NCBI RefSeq assembly: GCF_032118995.1
Contig: NC_092650.1
Coordinates: forward strand, 24,438,001 to 24,502,000
Reading direction: 5' to 3'
DNA from: Asterias amurensis
Taxonomy: Eukaryota > Echinodermata > Asteroidea > Forcipulatida > Asteriidae
Length of the DNA stretch: 64,000 bases
The position numbers and the translations under genes were made by a program. The notes under the pieces were generated by a model. That model saw only the letters and a list, made by a program, of their open reading frames with translations. It made no database searches and was not told where the DNA came from. Position 1 is the first letter of the stretch. The number at the start of each line of letters is the position of its first letter. Of this stretch, positions 42,378-52,633 are shown one piece after another.

Positions 42378-42441
42378 TGGCGAGTGGAACAGTGGCTGTG
42401 ACGAGCGGGGTTGTCCAGTGGATATAGATCCAATTTGAAGG
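42378..42441 (+). other. Exon-like ATG segment inside the CACTG element
   Basis: AACATGG context, then MASGTVAVTSGVVQWI and a stop, closely followed by TTGAAG|GTGAGT, a strong donor match. It might be a relic of a captured or transposon 5' exon. The short length makes this weak. Confidence 0.2.
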
Positions 42442-42589
42442 TGAGTTTTTAACTAAATATGAAGTTGTGTTTTCTATTCAGTCGTACATAGTCGTGACAA
42501 TTGCAGAGCGAGCAACACATTGACACTACTGTGATAGTTCAAGTTTTATCATGCCATTATGTGCAACGCCGGTTGTGGCATGTATGCGT

Positions 42590-42712
42590 GGTTGTTGTGT
42601 TGCTTTGTGTATGAAATACATGCATGGAACTATCACTGCATTGCTTGTTGTGTTGCTTCGTGTATGCAATACATGCATGGAACTATCACTGCATTGCTTG
42701 CGCTGCAACTGT
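42590..42712. repeat. Two tandem ~62-bp units
   Basis: Both units contain TACATGCATGGAACTATCAC followed by TGCATTGCTTG, with TGTTGTGTTGCTT before it. Confidence 0.8.
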
Positions 42713-43320
42713 CATGACTGTGTACAACAACTGAACAGGAAACAAACTGTATTTAGTTAAAAACTAACCTTCCAAAGCATCTACAAACCACTGAGCACCC
42801 TCACGATTTTGAGAGAGATGCCAAGGTCACAACTCACCACCGTTTGCCATCGTGGAAAATATATTTTATATGCCTGGTTGTATGACGCATCACAGGAGAA
42901 ACTGTAAATCAAAGGGTTAAATACGTTCACCATTTGTTGGATAACACCAAAAAAGGTTAAACATTTTAACTAGATTATGAATAAAACCATCGCCCAATAA
43001 GTGGGTAATTGATAATTATTAAATACCCAGAAAATGGGTAAACAAAAAATTACCCAACTGTTGGTTACCAAAATATACCCAACTATTGATGATGAAATAT
43101 TACCCAATTATTTGGCAATCAGAGCGCCCAACTTTGATGGGTAAAACTTTGCCCAAAAGTTGGAGGAGATCACTATTCGCCCTTAAATGGGTAAAAAGTT
43201 GGGCATTTTTTTACCCAATTTTTTTACAGTGTTGTGTTTTTCACAATTTATGTTCACTTAACAACAGTTTATCCCAACCCTACCCCCTCCATACCTAGTA
43301 AATTTATTATAAAATACTTA

Positions 43321-43405
43321 ACAGGCAGGTCGTGCAGTCTCACTGAGACGAAACCTGCCCTTCCTCAAAGCATACTGCACCTGATGAGTCGTGCTTTTAC
43401 ATTTT
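43321..43405 (+). other. Two hammerhead-ribozyme-like half motifs
   Basis: GTCTCACTGAGACGAAAC at 43337-43354 is a perfect stem II with GAAAC, followed by CCTGCC, which can pair with GGCAGG at 43324-43329. Separately ACTGCACCTGATGAGTC at 43374-43390 has the CUGAUGAG core, and its ACTGCAC pairs with GTGCAGT at 43332-43338. The pieces are in an order that does not fold into one simple hammerhead. Probably remnants of a Penelope-like or related element end. Confidence 0.35.
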
Positions 43406-43458
43406 TTTTTTTCTAAAAGAGGAAGTTAAGTACTTTGTTGCCAGCTTAACATACTAAC

Positions 43459-43700
43459 TACAACCTAACCCCCCCTACCCCCCCTCCCCCTTTTATAATT
43501 TGTCTTTTAAATTATTTCCCTTTTCTAAAAATATCCTTCTATAACCTAACCCACCCCAACCCCCCCTTCCCCCCTTTTATAAGTTGTCTTTCAAGTTATT
43601 TTTTCTTTTTTTCAAAATTCCTTTTATAACCTAACCCACCCCAACCCCCCCTCCCCCTTTTATAAATTGTCTTTACAACTATTTCCCTTTTCTAAAATAT
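43459..43700. repeat. Three tandem ~80-bp C-rich units
   Basis: Each unit has CTAACCCACCCCAACCCCCC, then CCCCTTTTATAAKTTGTCTT. The minus strand of each has four or more G-runs, so G-quadruplex formation is possible. Confidence 0.75.
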
Positions 43701-44021
43701 CCCTCAGAGCCTCAGGTTTCGTGTAGTTTGTCAGGTTTTATGCCGTTAGCCAAATTACGCGATCAAAAATCATTTCCCCTTTATCCCCCCAAACACTTTT
43801 CATAATGGCCAAAACTTAGCTTCGTATATGTTTTATTTTTCTTCCTTTCGTGCCGAGTATGTACAATGTCTAGATCTTATATAACTAGTCGTCACACTCA
43901 TTCTGTGCACACTAAGAACAGTGATACTCTTTTTCTCAACGGTTTGTGTCTTTGAGGTTTAGTATACCGTGAGGTATATATAGGGCAGTTAGACTTTAGG
44001 TCTTACTTATCAAAACATAAA

Positions 44022-44150
44022 TTATGCATAACAAAAAATAGGTGTGTGTGTGTGGGGGGGGGGGGGGGGTGCTCTGATCCGTCACATTATATATATTTCC
44101 TTGTCATAAAAAAGAGGTCAGTAATCCATACAATGATGGCAAGTGCGTAT
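44022..44150. repeat. Direct repeat, right copy (paired with 40909-41040)
   Basis: Same sequence as the left copy with a longer G-run at 44054-44069. Diverges after GCAAGTGCGTA. Confidence 0.75.
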
Positions 44151-44456
44151 ACAGAGTGTTTAATTGTATTCAGTGTTTCATATCGCCCCATTATCAAAAC
44201 ACATAGTACATGATACACGTCTAAAACAAAGCCAAGCACCTCAAGATGATTTTTTGGGGTCTGGGCACCAGTAAGTCTTTGCCTTGCCTCTACTTGGCAT
44301 CTATTGCTGGCGGCCATCAGAGTGCATTTTTCTCCAAAGTTCGCCGGGTCAAGTTACACGAGGGCCGAGCGAATAATAAAAAAGGAATGCCCTAAACATA
44401 AGTCAATCTTTTGCAATTTTTATATATCAAGTTTTTGTTCAAAGAAAATTCTTCAC

Positions 44457-44620
44457 CTGCTTGATGTTCAATTGTTCATTTTTCCAAGCATTGTACAGTG
44501 ATTTGTTCCGACAGTTCCCGTAGTTCTCTGAGTCGCTATTCCAGGTCGGACTGGTCCAGAGATCGTACAACCTGGATCCTGTACCAGCAAGTCCTTTGAA
44601 GATCAACTGCCATCCAAGAC
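44457..44620 (-). CDS. Matrix-like secreted protein gene, exon b
   Basis: The acceptor TTCTACTCAG precedes GTCTTGG and the donor is AAGCAG|GTGAAG. The exon completes a split Gly codon from exon a and then reads LGWQLIFKGLAGTGSRLYDL, WTSPTWNSDSENYGNCRNKS and LYNAWKNEQLNIKQ (54 full codons). Phase 1 in, phase 0 out, both matching neighbours. The W-Q-L-I-F-K-G...YDLW pattern begins the family's conserved domain. Confidence 0.75.
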
Positions 44621-44678
44621 CTGAGTAGAAAAGGAACGTGTCATTATTTAGTGATCCAAAGCATACACACTCCTTTCG

Positions 44679-44755
44679 ATAGTTCCCGTGGTTCTCTGAG
44701 TCGGTTTCTCATGTTGGGTTAGTCCAGAGATCATACAGCTTAATTCCCGTAACCT
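44679..44755 (-). pseudogene. Decayed tandem copy of exon b
   Basis: The minus strand reads GIKLYDLWTNPT, stop, ETDSENHGNYRK, clearly homologous to the middle of exon b (SRLYDLWTSPTWNSDSENYG). A Trp codon has become TGA. It lies 58 bases upstream of exon b in the same intron; an AAACTCAG acceptor-like site precedes it, but no donor is clear. Confidence 0.7.
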
Positions 44756-45060
44756 CTGAGTTTCATGACAAACATCGATCATTTAAATTCGACATCACCG
44801 AACTAGATTGTGTTCAACATGGAGCACAATGAGTTTGACATTGCAAGTGTAGATCGATTTCGACAGTGTATTCAAGTAAGCAAGTTAGCATATTAATCGA
44901 GTAGACATGAAAAGAACGGCTTAAAAAGATGATTTTGCATGAGCAGACTATATGAGTTTACAAGACAGGAGCAGAACCAGTGAGTTCGACAAGCAAAGAA
45001 GTGATTCAGTGAAGTCGACATGGCATGAAGTTATTTTGGTCTCGACTTGGTGAGAAGTAT

Positions 45061-45426
45061 GGAGTACATTCTTAACATTTAATCCAACATTAGAGATATC
45101 TCTATTAATAGAGATATCTGTATTGTTTTCAATAGAGATATCTCTATTAAACCAATTAATAGAGATATCTCTATTAAACCAATTAATAGAGATATCTCTA
45201 TTAACGATAGAGATATCTCTATTAACAAAAGAGATATCTCTATTAACTTTTAATAGAGATATCTGTATTGTTTTCAATAGAGATATCTCTATTAAACCAA
45301 TTAATAGAGATATCTCTATTAACAATAGAGATATCTCTATTAAATGAATTAATAGAAATATCTCTATTAACAATAGCGATATCTCTATTAATAGATATAT
45401 CTCTATTATTGGATTAATGTACTCCA
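45061..45426. repeat. Intronic array of AGAGATATCTCT palindromes
   Basis: About 320 bp of AATAGAGATATCTCTATT dyads repeated about 13 times with short ATTAAC or AACCAATT spacers. Framed by GGAGTACATT (45061-45070) and AATGTACTCC (45417-45426), an outer inverted pair. It begins ~25 bases inside the intron from exon a's donor. Confidence 0.9.
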
Positions 45427-45452
45427 TAGTGAAGCCTTCAAACGGGTCTTAC

Positions 45453-45540
45453 CTTGATCTTCTGTACAAGAAGGTTCGTTGTTCGGGACATACCGATCAT
45501 CGGCAGGCGTAGTGTCAATGTGAATGTCGCCTCCCAACGC
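45453..45540 (-). CDS. Matrix-like secreted protein gene, exon a
   Basis: The acceptor TTTTTACTTCAG precedes GCGTTGG; the donor is CAAG|GTAAGA. It encodes ALGGDIHIDTTPADDRYVPN and NEPSCTEDQ plus the first base of a Gly codon, entering in phase 0 and leaving in phase 1. The SCTE-x-x-x-x-WQLIF joint with exon b is typical of the family. Upstream exons, including any signal peptide, were not found in the window. Confidence 0.65.
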
Positions 45541-46479
45541 CTGAAGTAAAAAAACAACACAAAAACAACAATAAAAATAAACATATCAGTAAGGATTCCA
45601 ACTGCTTTTGTATTCCGCCAGACAAGACGGCTTTCATTATCCAATCCAACTTTACAAAATGAAACCGTTGAAATGTCTTAAGGCTACAATCTGAACGATA
45701 TAGCTATTTTCGTATAGAGGACATAATCTTTAAATGTTTGTTTGATTAATTGACATTAATTCAACACAGCAATTTGTCTTGGGAGAATTAATTATTGATA
45801 ATAATAGAAACAGCAAGGGTGACTGGAGGTTTGCAAAAAATAATTGGGGTATAGGGGCGATTATCTAACCAGTGAATTTTTCAAGACGGAAACTGATTAT
45901 GTTACAGGTGTTAGCCACAGACCTAGCTTTCAAACTCAGCAAAAACACCCATTATTTGCGTTTTATCCACACTCTGAAAACCTCAGGACTGAATTCACGG
46001 TCACCACAGGTCCCATTTCTTAGGGTCAGGCTGATTCTGACTCCGGGACGTACTGACCCCAAATGGGTCCTGGCCCCACCAGGAGTGCATATTATACACT
46101 GATGCACATGTATATTAAGCATTCAGCATACAGTGCTTCAACACGCGTCGGTGTATGGGTAAAACACTGACAAAGTATTCTTTATCAAATTAACATCAAT
46201 TACAAAAAACGGTTTGGGGTTGAGCAAAAAACAATATTTACTACAGCGGGATTTTAACCAAAACGAGCTTCCTTTTAGACAGACATTTGTCTTCTTCTAC
46301 TTTTATTTGTTTTGATTTGTTTTGGCTCATCTGTTGCTCGAGTTTCCTGAAAAGATTTTTAGTTTCCGAGACTCTTGCAGTAATTGTAGCCTTTGTCGTT
46401 CATTTGTTTGTCTAGTCTGTTGTATTGTACACGGTTTTGTCTTCTGTATAGTATTTTCTGTTGTTTGTCTGTTACTAGG
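45541..46479. other. Probable intron or intergenic DNA
   Basis: Upstream of exon a on its strand. No further exon or named repeat recognised. Confidence 0.35.
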
Positions 46480-46762
46480 TTAGAGACACTGGACACTATT
46501 GGTAATTTTCAAAGATCAACTTTCTCACTTGCATGGTGTATCCCAACATATGCATAAAATAAAAAACCTGTGAAAACTTGATTTCCATTGGTCGTCGAAG
46601 TTGCGAAATGAATGAAAAACACCCTTGTCACACGAAGTTGTTTGCTTTTGGGACCTCAAAGTTATATTCTGAGGTCTCGAAATCAAATTCGTGGAAAATT
46701 ACTACTTTCTCGAAATCTACGTCACTTCAGATGGAGCCGTTTCTCACACTGCCTTTAAGGCA
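46480..46762. mobile_element. Truncated family R1 element
   Basis: ACACTGGACACTATTGGTAA through GGAGCCGTTTCTCACACTGC, then breaks off into CCTTTAA. Lacks most of the right third. Confidence 0.75.
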
Positions 46763-47828
46763 CAAAAGCCTCAGCTTCTTCACCTAAACCTAATTGTTCT
46801 CACGCGTACTTATTTATTTGTGAATTATCAATTTGTTCACATCTTAATTTAGAACTCTGTAACTGTGAATTTACTCATAATTTGAACCTATCTAAATAAA
46901 TGTTGGATGAATGAGTGAATGGATGTATTTACTAGAATCGTGGTTCAAATTGTTAAAAATATCCAAGGCTTCTCATGGTCATACATTTGATGTTTTTTCG
47001 TTGACATCAGTCCCTGCCCTATAGGGAACAATAAGTACCGCTCGTTAATGGCAACCAGGGACACTATGGCAATTAGTCTTTTGAAAAGATGGACACAATA
47101 CTTGTAAGAGCTTTGATATTAATATTTTCCCCTTCCACTGTTGACTGTAAAATATTAATAATTAGAAATTAGTTTTCTTTCGTCGTCATGATAATGTCAA
47201 AAACTACTCTTGGCACTAAATCGGTACTAGCATTATGCAAGGTAAAAGCCTTGAAAACTAGTATGTGTATAGTTGGGTGACCTATTTAGTATTTAAAGGG
47301 CTTGTTTATTTCTAAAATATTTCGTTTACTAGGCCTAACGAGTTGTTTGCTTATTCACAAGTGTTTCTTTTATTTCTGAGTGTTTCGTTTATTTCCGTGT
47401 TGTCAGTTTTTTTACCGCGCAAAAATCGGCCTGTTTTTTAGTTATAGGCCTCCTTATACAAAAAAAACTACAACTAGATTTATAATCCTTTAATCTAATC
47501 TCAGTTACGATCAAATCAACTGAGGGAATCATGGAATCGATTATCAAAATCTTCACATTGAGAGGTAACTTTAAATAGAGGCTAACAATCCAATTTCCAA
47601 GGAGGGAGGGGAGACGATAATATCGAAGTCTTATTTAGCGCATATATTTACTATCAAGGTAATCGCTTTAATATACATTTTTACAGTTATGTAAGATATG
47701 TTATTGAGCCCCAATTATGTAGCACCTTTTAACGGTTTACAAGGTGTTACGGCGCACACAGCAGCCACAGCTAGGAACACCGGGCAAACTCATTCTCGTT
47801 TCGATAAAGTACACTGGGTTATTTTACA
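46763..47828. other. No recognisable gene
   Basis: AT-rich. 46930-47290 is distantly similar to the CCCTCTAG-tip TTAA element (shared ATCGTGGTTCAAATTGTTAA-like and GGACACAATA-like stretches), but borders are lost. Confidence 0.35.
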
Positions 47829-48127
47829 TGCGTTTACACAATGCAAAGAGTTTGTAACCGTTTGTTATAAAATGCATACGATTAGAAATATATTTTAAAA
47901 GTAGAATATAATGATCCACACAAGTATCAGTCAAAATTGTGTTGTTTTTCTTTCACTTCGTCAACGAATACGGTCGACCATTGTTAGTTCGCAAAGTAAA
48001 AGGAAAACTTCGACATGCAATTTCGAGATATAAAACATCTTTCTAACGATTTTGAATTAGGAAAACAAACAGTTATACACACGCTTTTCAAAGACCAACT
48101 CAACCTATAAGGCAACGTGTTCCTTTT
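47829..48127. mobile_element. Degraded family P element (paralog of 4902-5229)
   Basis: GCGTTTACACAATGCAAAG at the left as in the 4.9-kb copy; right end AAGGCAACGTGTTCCTTTTT. A further deletion removed the centre of the palindrome. Confidence 0.75.
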
Positions 48128-48129
48128 TA

Positions 48130-48595
48130 GCTGAATGCAAACAGTTTCACGTAGTGCCTAATTCATGTTTTAATCACATTCGATCAAAACAAGTTGAACC
48201 TAAATGCTTCCGAGTCACAGTTATTTTAGTAAACTTTTTTTTTTATGTCCAGGCAAGTGCCGTTGGTGCATTGGCTTAACGTCCCTGCCGTTTTGTTTGT
48301 TTAGTTCTGTACTTTGTATTGTTCTTTTTGTTAAGCCGAATATTAGTATTAATATTAATATAGCTCAAGTATGGTTGTCAGCTCACAGTGGACCATAGAC
48401 ATGATTACTAAGAACAGATATGTTTCCCCAAAACACATGCAATTATCCTGGGCCAAGTTGTGCTAACTTTTGGTTTCGCTTATTGTGATCTGATTGCCGC
48501 CAGGAGGAAATCTCCGAGGTAAATCAAATATAACGAGCACATTTTCCAAAGAGATACCTTGATTGGCGACTTTACGAAACTTGTTGAACCAACAA
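48130..48595. repeat. Paralogous block with empty TTAA site
   Basis: Matches 5230-5423 joined directly to 5811-6110. TTAA at 48276-48279 is the unoccupied target of the family P element found at 5424-5806. Confidence 0.8.
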
Positions 48596-48639
48596 CCTTC
48601 TCAAGTTAATATCTCTTGGTCAATATTTCACTCATTTAA

Positions 48640-49018
48640 AGGCAGTGGACACTATTGGTAAATGTCAAAGACTAGTCTTCACAGTTGGTTTATCCCAACA
48701 TATGCATAAAATAACTAACCTGTGAAAATTTGAGCTCAATCGGTCGTCGAACTTGCGAGATAATAATGAAAAAAGAAAACACCCTTGTCACACGAAGTTG
48801 TGTGCATTTAGATGGTTGATTTCGAGACCTCAAGTTCTAAATCTGAGGTCTCGAAATCAAATTCGTGGAAAATTACTTCGTTCTCTAAAACTATGGCACT
48901 TCAGAGGGAGCCGTTTCTCACAATGTTTTATACCATCAACCTCTCCCCATTACTCGTCGCCACGAAAGGTTTTATGCTAATAATTATTTTGAACAATTAC
49001 CAATAGTGTCCACTGCCT
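48640..49018. mobile_element. Family R1 TTAA element, intact ends
   Basis: A 379-bp element with inverted tips AGGCAGTGGACACTATTGG and CCAATAGTGTCCACTGCCT, flanked by TTAA at 48636-48639 and 49019-49022. The interior has a second inverted pair around TTTCGAGACCTCA/TGAGGTCTCGAAA. Non-autonomous, piggyBac-type by target. Confidence 0.85.
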
Positions 49019-49104
49019 TTAAACTAAGACCGTATTGAATAACTCCCTTATTGCAATGAAAGTCGCCATCTTAAGGGCAAACCGTATTGAATAACCTATG
49101 GCAA

Positions 49105-50160
49105 GCCATATGCCCAATAATTCGATAAACAATGTTTATCGTCGATAAACTAAGTTTATCGCCGATAAACACTGTTTATCGACCGATAAACATTGTTTTT
49201 CGAGAAAAACTCTGTTTATCACTCGATAAACTTGGTTTATCTCGATAAACACTGTTTTTCGCTGACAAACAGAGTTTATCGAGATAAACTTAGTTCATCA
49301 ACTGATAAACACTGTTTATCGAAAAACTGTGTTTATCAAGCGATAAACAGAGTTTTTCGAAGTGATAAACAGAGTTTTTCGATAAACACTGTTTATCAAG
49401 TGAAAAACACAGTTTGTCACTTAATAAACAAGGTTTTTGATAAACATAGTTTTTCGATAAACACAGTTATTTGCCAACGCCAATTGCTCATTAATTCGAT
49501 AAACTCTGTTTATCACTTGATGAAGAGTTTTTCGATAAACTATGTTTATCACTTGATAAACACAGTTTGGGCGATAAACATACTTTGGGCGATAAACATA
49601 GTTTTTCAATAAACAGTGTTTATCAGTTGATAAACAGAGTTTTTCGATAAACAGTGTTTATCGAATTATTGGGCATCTGGCGTCGGCGTAAAACTGTGTT
49701 TATCAGTCGATAAACATAGTTTTTCGATAAACAGTGTTTATCAGTCGATAAACAGAGTTTTTCGATAAACAGTGTGTATCACTTGATAAACACTGTTTAT
49801 CAAATTATTGGGCATCTGGCGTCGGCGTAAAACTGTGTTTATCAGTCAAAAGACATAGTTTTTCAATAAACAGTGTTTATCAGTCGATAAACAGTGTTTA
49901 TCAGTCGATAAACAGTGTTTATCAGTCGATAAACAGAGTTTTTCGATAACCAGTGTTTATCACTTGATAAACAATGTTTATCGAATTATTGGGCATCTGG
50001 CGTCGGCGTAAAACTGTGTTTGTCAGTCGATAAACAGCGTTTTTCGATAAACACTGTTTATCAAGTGATAAACAGTGTTTATCGAATTATTGGGCATCTG
50101 GCGTCGGCGTGAAACTGTGTTTATCGACCGATAAACACTGTTTTTCGATAAATGTTTATC
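49105..50160. repeat. Dense array of short palindromes, GATAAACA type (array B)
   Basis: Over 1 kb of GATAAACASTGTTTATC-like dyads. A composite module (ATTATTGGGCATCTGGCGTC then GGCGTAAAACTGTG) recurs near 49665, 49803, 49985 and 50087, giving a higher-order structure. Inserted within the 53-bp minisatellite, which continues on both sides. Confidence 0.9.
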
Positions 50161-50575
50161 ACCCCTTATTGCTATGAAATTCGCCATCTTAAAAGGCAAA
50201 CCGTATTGAAAAAACCCCTTATTGCTATGAAAGTCGCCATCTTAAAGGGCAAACCGTATTGAATAACCCCCTTATTGCTATGAAAGTCGCCATCTTAAAG
50301 GGCAAACCGTATTGAATAACCCCCTTATTGCTATGAAAGTCGCCATTTTAAATTGCAAACCGTATTGAATAAACCCCCTCTTTGCTATGAAAGTCGCCGT
50401 CTTAAAGGGCAAACCGTATTGAATAACCCCCTTATTGCTATGAAAGTCGCCATTTTAAAGGGCAAACCGTATTGACAAACCCCCTTATTGCTATGAAAGT
50501 CGCCATCTTAAAGGGCAAACCGATTTGAATAACCCCCTTATTGCTATGAAAGTCGCCATCTTAAAGGGCAAACCG
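50160..50575. repeat. 53-bp minisatellite (array B)
   Basis: About eight units of the same 53-bp repeat as 6111-6440, with one unit also left of array B near 49030-49100. Confidence 0.9.
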
Positions 50576-50691
50576 CTACGCGTCCAAACGAGCTGTGAGA
50601 GCTGTGAGAGCGCGAATTTTGTTTTCTTCCAAACCGACAAACCCTCCATTGCTTTATTTATGTACCCCCGTACTGCAGTGGTGCTATTTAA

Positions 50692-51053
50692 AGATGCTAT
50701 GTCAGATTTGTTGCCCCAAACATTAAAAAATAGATTTTTTTTAGTGAATGGTATTTCAAAGAGTATCACCCGCTCTAACGAAAAAAGTTTAATTTTTACT
50801 TTTAATGGTCAGGAACCATGACAAAAATTTAAAAACGTTTCTTATAAAACACATAAGCACGTTATATATTGTCGGGATCCCGACAAAAAATTAATTTTGA
50901 GCACTTTATTTCACTGCTACTAATAATTGGCGGACTTTTATGAGCAATGGCTCAAATGAAAGCTTGTAACTTTCTCGACCCCCATCAAAATGCCTTTTGA
51001 GTTTTAAATCAAAATTTGTGGGCCAAATCGGCCAAAAAACTGACATAGCATCT
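50692..51053. mobile_element. MITE absent from the 6.5-kb paralog
   Basis: Tips AGATGCTATGTCAG and CTGACATAGCATCT, preceded by TTAA (50688-50691) and followed by TGAA. The paralog at ~6530-6545 reads CTATTTAAGGTATT without the insert, consistent with TTAA duplication and one mutation. Confidence 0.75.
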
Positions 51054-51099
51054 TGAAGGTAGTATATCTGTGTAATGTATACAATATTTTTACCCTGTA

Positions 51100-51380
51100 A
51101 TGCCACATAATTAAGCTTTGTGCTGCCATTTTTATTTTTTATATTTTTTTTGTATAAAAATGAATGCATGAATGAATGAATGAATGAATGAATGGTAACC
51201 CGAAAAATTCATTGTTGTTTTCCTTTTGTACTACATGCATTTTAAAATAACCTAATTGCAGAAATCCGAAAGGCCAACATTCTACAGCTCAAATTGTTCT
51301 GGTTTTTTCTTCTTCATCAATTGTGTCTCTAGATGGCCCTAGAATGCACTACAGAGCATCTAGAATGAAAAAGTGTCCGG
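51100..51380. repeat. Paralogous block with TGAA microsatellite
   Basis: Matches about 6560-6840 (GCCACATAATTAAGCTTTGT, TGAA repeats, CACTACAGAGCATC). Confidence 0.7.
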
Positions 51381-51477
51381 GCCCCAATTACCACGCCGTA
51401 AAAGCTTTGCGCCCCGCGCCCGCATGCTCCATCTTTGACTTTTGCTATGTGCTGCTGGGGCGGGGGGGGGGGGGGGC

Positions 51478-51545
51478 GAGACATGAACTTTACAGCCAGA
51501 TAACGAAGCTCATTACAAAATAATGAAACTGTAGCTGCGCTTACA
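51478..51545 (+). repeat. LINE 3'-tail-like fragment
   Basis: Second copy of the tail at 11427-11497, next to a G-run at 51461-51475. Confidence 0.5.
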
Positions 51546-52020
51546 GACGCACAGCTGATTTATAAGTGAACCCGATAAATTATTTAACAGTTATCAGTGT
51601 ATGAATAACAAGACCGGAGTCACTGGTCAAAATGAAACATGGCACCAATATTTGTCTTTCAGAGCAGAAACAACACGTGCCATGAGTTCCATAAGTTTCC
51701 AGGATAAAGCAAGTTTCCAAGCAAACTCTGTGCAAAAAAGGTAAAATTTGAAATTGTAACCATCGGAGCCAGAACACTTTTTTTTCGGATCCGATTTGTC
51801 ATTCTTGATTTACTTTATAGGGCCAGCAACAGCCCATCAAAGGACAGAGGTCTGTAGAGGTGTCTCGTAATGGAAAATAAAATCAATTTGTTTCAGTTTT
51901 GCAACAACTTCCCACTTGAATTTGGATACCACTTCGATGTCAACAAATAAAATGTGCTCGCGATTTTGCACTGCAAACGACTCTTAGCTAAAGCTCTTCA
52001 TTGATATTAGTGGAGGGACT
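51546..52020. other. No recognisable gene
   Basis: A minus-strand frame at 51580-51777 follows a TTTTTTGCACAG acceptor-like site, but its translation is not convincing. Confidence 0.35.
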
Positions 52021-52022
52021 CA

Positions 52023-52633
52023 TAAGTATGGCGTCTATACGTCAAATGGAAAAATAGGAGTCCGATAATTATGATTGGTGCCTTAATATGATGCAGTACT
52101 TACGGTCTAGTATGTTTCATCAAGACCAATTTATATATTCATTCCTACTTGGAAATTGTTTAAATCGAGTTTAAACACCATTTTACTGTGTGGTTTTAGT
52201 GTATTATTTACTTGTTGATCCAACGCAACAAGGGTTAATTCGACAATTTAAGTGTTATTTCAACTATTTCAACATTTCTCAAAAAATTCCTATGAATTGT
52301 TAGATCAGCTTTTTAAACGTTAAACTGGCACTTAAATTGTTTACCGAATACTTTAAAATGCTGGATTCAACACTTTCAAAGTGAAGTCACTCACCGGACT
52401 CATGCAAGTGTTGAAAGAGTTAAAACTCTTTAGTTTTTAGAGTGTAAGTATGGCGTTTACACGTCAAATGGAAAAATTGGAGTCCGATAATTATGATTGG
52501 TGCCTTAATATGATGCAGTACTTACGGTCTAGTATGTTTCATCAAGACCAAATTATATAATTATTCCTACTTGGAAATCGTTTAAATCGAGTTTTAACAC
52601 CATTTTACTATGTGGTTTGAGTGTATTACTTAC
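52023..52633. repeat. Tandem ~424-bp unit bordering PAN exon copy B
   Basis: A unit starting TATGGCG at 52023 repeats at 52447; each has a copia-like MASIRQMEK-type start and a copy of the exon's 3' flank. PAN copy A has the same layout with fewer units. Confidence 0.65.

Larger units (their letters stand above)
42010..43231. mobile_element. CACTG-tipped DNA transposon-like element
   Basis: Tips CACTGCAAAAACGTTGG and TTTTTTTACAGTG are inverted at the ends and flanked by TT on both sides. Subterminal ~200-bp zones are packed with TTGGGCAA/TTGCCCAA on the left and TTGGGTAA/TTACCCAA on the right. CACTA/EnSpm-type by tip; no transposase recognised. Confidence 0.5.
39625..44456 (-). other. Intron between exons b and c of the matrix-like gene
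   Basis: A 4.8-kb intron inferred from GT/AG borders and phase-0 continuity. Filled with SINEs, a CACTA-like element, hammerhead-like debris and tandem repeats, listed separately. Confidence 0.6.

Noticed and set aside
40909..44150. LTR retrotransposon between two ~130-bp direct repeats
   Set aside because: Repeats contain microsatellites, there are no TG/CA ends or primer-binding site, and no gag or pol between them.
49105..50160. CRISPR-like array
   Set aside because: Repeats are palindromic and irregular, with no unique spacers of constant length, and the DNA is eukaryotic.
51580..51777. Possible second exon of PAN copy B after TTTTTTGCACAG
   Set aside because: Translation is unconvincing, no donor was identified, and there is no counterpart near copy A.
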